From Gamarada debralockiae (lineage: Eukaryota; Ascomycota; Leotiomycetes; Helotiales; Hyphodiscaceae): a stretch of 10,971 nucleotides of DNA. Positions 8,313 through 10,971 of this stretch are shown one piece after another; position 1 is the first letter of the stretch; every line of letters begins with the position of its first letter. The notes under the pieces were generated by a model that was given only the letters and a program-made list of their open reading frames with translations, made no database searches and had not been told where the DNA came from. The stretch lies in contig NXFV01001590.1 of NCBI GenBank assembly GCA_002803225.1, forward strand, positions 1-10,971. Direction: 5' to 3'. Both the position numbers and the translations under genes were made by a program.

Positions 8313-8677
8313 AGAACATCGCATCAATTCCAACGTCTCTCTCAAACTTCCCACTCAGTAGTCGTAAAGTCGAGCCACTAGTAGAATGTTCTGAGTGATA
8401 ATTACTTAGTCACAACTTCAAGTTCAGGGGCGGACATGGCCGCTGTCAGTTCTAAAGAGTCGTCATCCAGTTTTCCCACACAGGATGATCTCCTCTAAAC
8501 TATCTTAAAGCATTTCTTTCTAATTTTCACCTTTGCATCACGTTCAAAGTGTGGGTAGATGTCATTTTTAAATCATAGACTAATAATCCAGTAGCCCATT
8601 CATACTACTCTGTTACAGGAAATCTGCTTGGTTAGATACTAGAGCTTTTGAAGATACCCTTCGATAGTTCATGTTTC
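8313..8677. other. AT-rich spacer, nothing recognised
   Basis: All frames are broken by stops. A weak inverted repeat, CACTCAG (8352-8358) with CTGAGTG (8391-8397), is the only structure seen. It may contain further, unreadable parts of the ankyrin-like relic. Confidence 0.4.
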
Positions 8678-8875
8678 ATGAGGTTATACATTTGCCTAGT
8701 AAAAATGATCGCGACTAGTTATTTGACGCCGACTTGCTTTGACAGAGACGAAATACAAAGACGAAAGTTCACAAATAGTCTCAAAAGTTATACCAAAAAG
8801 GAGGCTATGCTAATTCTTTTTGATGTGATCCATCAATATCACGACTATCAGTGGACCCTGTTGAAAAAGGCTTAG
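8678..8875 (+). CDS. doubtful 65-residue ORF
   Basis: Not recognised. The frame from the ATG at 8678 to TAG 8873-8875 encodes a basic, mostly helical peptide with a lysine-rich middle and the end HDYQWTLLKKA. No signal peptide is clear and the start context (T at -3) is poor. It is the only substantial plus-strand frame in the right half of the window and has no family evidence. It could be a fragment of a longer lost gene or a chance frame. Confidence 0.2.
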   Translation: MRLYICLVKMIATSYLTPTCFDRDEIQRRKFTNSLKSYTKKEAMLILFDVIHQYHDYQWTLLKKA

Positions 8876-8914
8876 CTAACTAATCCGACGAGTTTAACCA
8901 TGTTCCAACTAAAA

Positions 8915-9598
8915 TTAAGTATCACTGAAGGTCCCTGAACCGAAATCTTCGGAAAATGGACCGAGACCTTGGGGGAATGGACCAAGGCCTTCGGGGGATG
9001 GATCGAAATCTTGGGGAAAGAGGTCTGTCCAAGTCAAGTTCGTGTCGGTATGATGGGCAGTAGTGGCGTTTGTATCTTCACCTCGCCTAAGGGAAGATAT
9101 TTCCGAAAGGCAGCTACCATGACCAAAAGTTCCAAATTGAGAAAAGGCATCCTCACGTACTTCGAGCATGTGACCTTGCCAGCTGCATCTGTTGAATTGC
9201 TTGATTGCATTACGCGCATCATCAGGGTTTTCAAAGGCGACCATTCCAAAATTCTCTCGGCTAATAACGGAATCAGTGCTAACGTTAGCGTCGATAATAG
9301 CGCCTTCTAGGGCTATAGTTGTGAAGCTGTTAATATTATGCTCAAGACCCAAAACGACTCACGGACGTAAAAGGTCGTCTTAGGAGAGAAACCATACCTA
9401 CTTGACTAACTAGATCCTTGAAGTCTTGCAATTTTATCAAGTATGGTAACTAATTGGATAGAGTCAGTAGTCTGACGACTGCAGAATTAGGACATAGAAC
9501 AAACAAACATTGGAAAAATAGATTCGGTGCCCAAAACTGTTTGTATCGGCGCCGATATGCTCATCAACGTAAAGATTAAGACCGGTATAACCCTGCAT
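8915..9598 (-). CDS. single-RRM RNA-binding protein, three exons
   Basis: Splicing 9598-9509, 9449-9398 and 9312-8915 gives 540 nt, 179 residues plus stop. Intron 1 (9508-9450) has GTTTGT, a CTGAC branch point and CAATTAG; intron 2 (9397-9313) has GTATGG, TTAAC and TATAG. The joined frame holds one RRM: RNP2 as RIYFSNLPY (residues 25-33), helix 1 LQDFKDLVSQV, RNP1 as RENFGMVAF, then ENPDDARNAIKQFN and WQGHMLEVRED. RRMs bind single-stranded RNA; DDARNAI and LEVRED recall the fungal Gbp2/Hrb1-like mRNA-binding group, but only one RRM is present. The tail is acidic, with heptapeptides of the GLGPFPQ type. The ATG at 9598 has a weak context (T at -3). The real start may lie upstream, because the frame can be spliced to the Clr5-like frame at 10057-9756 (acceptor AATAG ending 9618, phase 2). 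Confidence 0.72.
8948..9016 (+). repeat. 21-bp tandem repeat coding for heptapeptides in the RRM protein tail
   Basis: Three consecutive 21-bp units at 8948-8968, 8969-8989 and 8990-9010, plus a partial fourth, each beginning TTCGG or TTGGG and containing ATGGA. On the coding (minus) strand they give DFDPSPE, GLGPFPQ and GLGPFSE. The unit length keeps frame, so copy number can vary without breaking the protein. Unit identity is roughly 65-75 percent by eye. Confidence 0.75.
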
Positions 9599-9617
9599 GG
9601 ACTCGTGCCCGTGTTTT

Positions 9618-9755
9618 CTATTCTATGAATTAGTCTTCCGGTTAAATCGGACCCAAACTAAGAAATCCAATATCTCTTGTAACCTCTCCATCTACCATGT
9701 ATGTTCGTACGTACAAGTTAACTGGTAGTCACTGAAAAGTATAGTCTTAACTTAC
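9618..9755 (-). other. candidate intron joining the Clr5-like and RRM frames
   Basis: Donor GTAAGT at 9755, branch point CTAAT near 9633, acceptor AATAG ending at 9618 (12 nt after the branch-point A). The splice is phase 2 and joins the Clr5-like linker to the frame upstream of the RRM start without a stop. An earlier AG (CATAG, ending 9623) would break the frame. If unused, this stretch is simply the spacer between two same-strand genes. Confidence 0.45.
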
Positions 9756-10057
9756 AGGTTCCCTCCGGAATTGCCTTGCCGGGACTGGTTCGGACCAACA
9801 TTCAAAGGCCCACATTTAAGCCCCCATTTCGTAAGCTTTTGCCTTACTTGATGCAACCTAAGGAAATATCAGAACATTCAGGTAGAATCCAGATTCACCA
9901 GAGGAGAAACATACGTGGGTGTAAACCCATCTTGCTGAATAGCTTCTGTGATTGCAGTAGCGGACATGCCCATCTCCACAAACGCGCAAATATCTGGTTT
10001 TCGATTTGTCCAGACTTCATTGTCAATTCGAGGAGATAAAAATTTACGAGTGGACAT
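9752..10057 (-). CDS. small Clr5-like domain protein, or 5' part of a Clr5-RRM gene
   Basis: Exon 1 is 10057-9915 and exon 2 is 9857-9752; the 57-nt intron has donor GTATGT and acceptor CCTTAG. This gives 249 nt, 82 residues plus stop, with A at -3 of the start. Residues about 15-64 read DICAFVEMGMSATAITEAI, then QQDGFTPT, then LHQVRQKLTKWGLKCG. That matches the Clr5-like pattern: a helical start, a long-helix middle with GF, then Q.R..L.KWGL. Clr5 is a small helix-turn-helix-like domain, often N-terminal in fungal proteins and thought to bind DNA or chromatin. Residues 65-82 form a polar N/G/Q/S linker. The TAA stop (9754-9752) lies inside a GTAAGT donor at 9755. If that donor is used, the frame continues through a 138-nt intron into the RRM exons and makes a 267-residue protein. 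Confidence 0.62.
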
Positions 10058-10166
10058 AATGTAATATTTGTGGATACAATTAATTGATACCCTGCTTTTA
10101 GACAAGCTTAGAATGCATTTACTTTCTACCTAACATTTCACAGCTTATATGTGCATTGTAATAGCA

Positions 10167-10275
10167 AATCTATAATCTAAAATCTAAAATCTAAAATATA
10201 GAATGTAGAATGTAGATTGAACATTGAATATTAGAGATTGGAGATTGTAGATTGTAGATTGTAGATCGGAGAATG
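10167..10275. repeat. AT-rich minisatellite with inverted halves
   Basis: The left part (10167-10198) repeats AATCTAAA-type units; the right part (10233-10268) repeats GATTGTA-type units. The two are imperfect reverse complements, separated by variants such as AATGTAG. It lies 110-220 bp upstream of the Clr5-like start at 10057, so it could form a cruciform in the promoter, or be plain slippage DNA. Confidence 0.65.
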
Positions 10276-10285
10276 TGAAGCGAAT

Positions 10286-10308
10286 GGCGCTAACGCGCCT
10301 GCCACGTG
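10286..10308. promoter_or_regulatory. GC palindrome next to a CACGTG box
   Basis: GGCGC (10286-10290) and GCGCC (10295-10299) flank TAAC as a perfect inverted repeat, and CACGTG follows at 10303-10308. CACGTG is the core site of bHLH factors in fungi. The pair stands out in AT-rich DNA about 230-250 bp upstream of the Clr5-like gene, so promoter function for that gene is a reasonable guess. Confidence 0.35.
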
Positions 10309-10734
10309 ACCTTTCAGATTGAACTCTCGTCTGCCTCGGTCACTACTAGATACGAATATTTTTTACCATTACGGAGGAAAATCATGCACTCCATGTTAAT
10401 GAAGTGCAGTGAGCACAGGCAATCTTCCACTGGGCACCAAATTGTAGCAACAACGTGCTCGATGAAAACAAAGAAGCTCAGGGCGATACCAGCTTGTTAT
10501 TGAAGACCCTGCTTTTCTTCCATGGCGTCTTTATCAGTCAGCTCAAGTCCGGACTCGTTCATCAGAGCCAAAGAAAGTAACAGTCTCAGATCTACTGAGA
10601 AGGCCGAACAAGTTCTTGAAAAGGACAGATCACTTAGTTGCCACGACCTCTATACGCAATCAATACTACCTAGTGTTTCCAGTAGTGGAGCTTATTAAAC
10701 AGTGCACTGCCTGTTTCATCATATAATAATGAAG
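10309..10734. other. no supported gene
   Basis: Two frames without recognisable content are open here: a plus-strand frame from the ATG at 10384 to 10503, and a plus-strand frame without an ATG from about 10480 to 10725. Neither shows a known motif or convincing splice sites. They could be pieces of a gene lost to decay or chance frames. Confidence 0.35.
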
Positions 10735-10820
10735 TCTTAGACTAACAATAAATAATACAATATAATCTTTAGCTTAGATATCTAATACAATATGAATCAA
10801 TGGCTCTTAGACTGGCAATA
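10735..10820. repeat. diverged AT-rich direct repeats near the window end
   Basis: TCTTAGACTAACAATA (10735-10750) recurs as TCTTAGACTGGCAATA (10805-10820), 70 bp apart. TAATACAATAT occurs at 10753-10763 and 10783-10793. The copies are short and imperfect; no element ends or coding content accompany them. Confidence 0.5.
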
Positions 10821-10847
10821 TATTATCTTATTAGGGGTTTCACTGGT

Positions 10848-10971
10848 AGGGGGAGAGGGGGGGAGAGGGGGAGAGAGGGGGGAAGAGGAGGGAAGAGGGG
10901 GGAAGAGGGGGGAAGAGAAGGGGGAAGAGAAGGGGGAAGAGAACGGGGGAGAGAAAGGGGGGGGGGGGGGG
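10848..10971 (+). repeat. polypurine, G-rich low-complexity tract ending in poly-G
   Basis: From 10848 to the end every base is A or G except one C at 10944. The tract is built of G4-7 runs with GA or AAGA spacers, in places a 10-bp unit (GGGGGGAAGA), and ends in pure G. Such DNA can form G-quadruplex or triplex structures and stops polymerases. It is not a run of TTAGGG, so it is not a normal fungal telomere. Confidence 0.85.

Noticed and set aside
8969..9310. 113-residue plus-strand ORF
   Set aside because: Antisense of the RRM exon 3 and of the 21-bp repeat, which is open on both strands.
9544..9557. Perfect 14-bp palindrome TATCGGCGCCGATA
   Set aside because: It lies within coding exon sequence of the RRM gene and is explained as codons; no reason to call a regulatory site.
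10828..10860. TTAGGGG next to the G-rich end, considered as a telomere start
   Set aside because: Only one TTAGGG-like word; the following tract is G/A without T, so not a fungal telomeric repeat.
1..10971. CRISPR array, tRNA/rRNA genes, transposase or LTR ends
   Set aside because: No regularly spaced direct repeats with unique spacers, no tRNA cloverleaf, no rRNA sequence and no terminal inverted or long terminal repeats were seen by eye; the genes are eukaryotic with introns.

Overview
The window looks like nuclear DNA of a filamentous ascomycete (Pezizomycotina). Genes carry short introns (about 50-140 nt) with fungal donor, branch-point and acceptor signals. The protein families are also typical of these fungi: a HET domain, a NACHT-type STAND (NLR-like) protein, a Clr5-like domain and an RRM with Gbp2/Hrb1-like features. 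I cannot name the species. The sequence starts with a 13-G run and ends in a polypurine/poly-G tract, so it may be one whole assembly contig broken at low-complexity DNA.

Layout. 1-850: an intact intronless AhpD/carboxymuconolactone-decarboxylase-like gene on the plus strand, with a CCAAT box, a 5' palindrome and an AATAAA signal. 918-2945: a decayed HET-domain gene on the minus strand, converging on the first gene. 2946-3615: no supported gene. 3616-6709: a NACHT protein gene on the minus strand, with one clear intron, one apparent single-base deletion just before the P-loop, and a possible extra 3' exon. 6710-7500: its upstream region, with paired GGCGCGAAC elements, then nothing recognisable. 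7501-7828: a possible small spliced gene or relic on the minus strand. 7946-8312: a decayed array of ankyrin-like repeats on the minus strand. 8313-8914: AT-rich, one doubtful small ORF. 8915-10057: a small Clr5-like reading frame and an RRM protein on the minus strand, which can be read as two genes or as one five-exon gene. 10058-10971: promoter DNA with an AT-rich inverted minisatellite, a GC palindrome and a CACGTG box, then AT-rich DNA and the polypurine end.

How it fits together. HET, NACHT and ankyrin modules are parts of fungal non-self recognition and regulated cell death. Here all three lie on the same strand and carry stops or frameshifts, so the centre of the window reads as a decaying recognition locus between a conserved redox-type gene and a Clr5/RRM unit. 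The least expected observation is the possible Clr5-RRM fusion: the stop codon of the small Clr5 frame lies inside a consensus GTAAGT donor, and one splice in the right phase joins it to the RRM. All splice models come from reading the sequence and have no transcript support.
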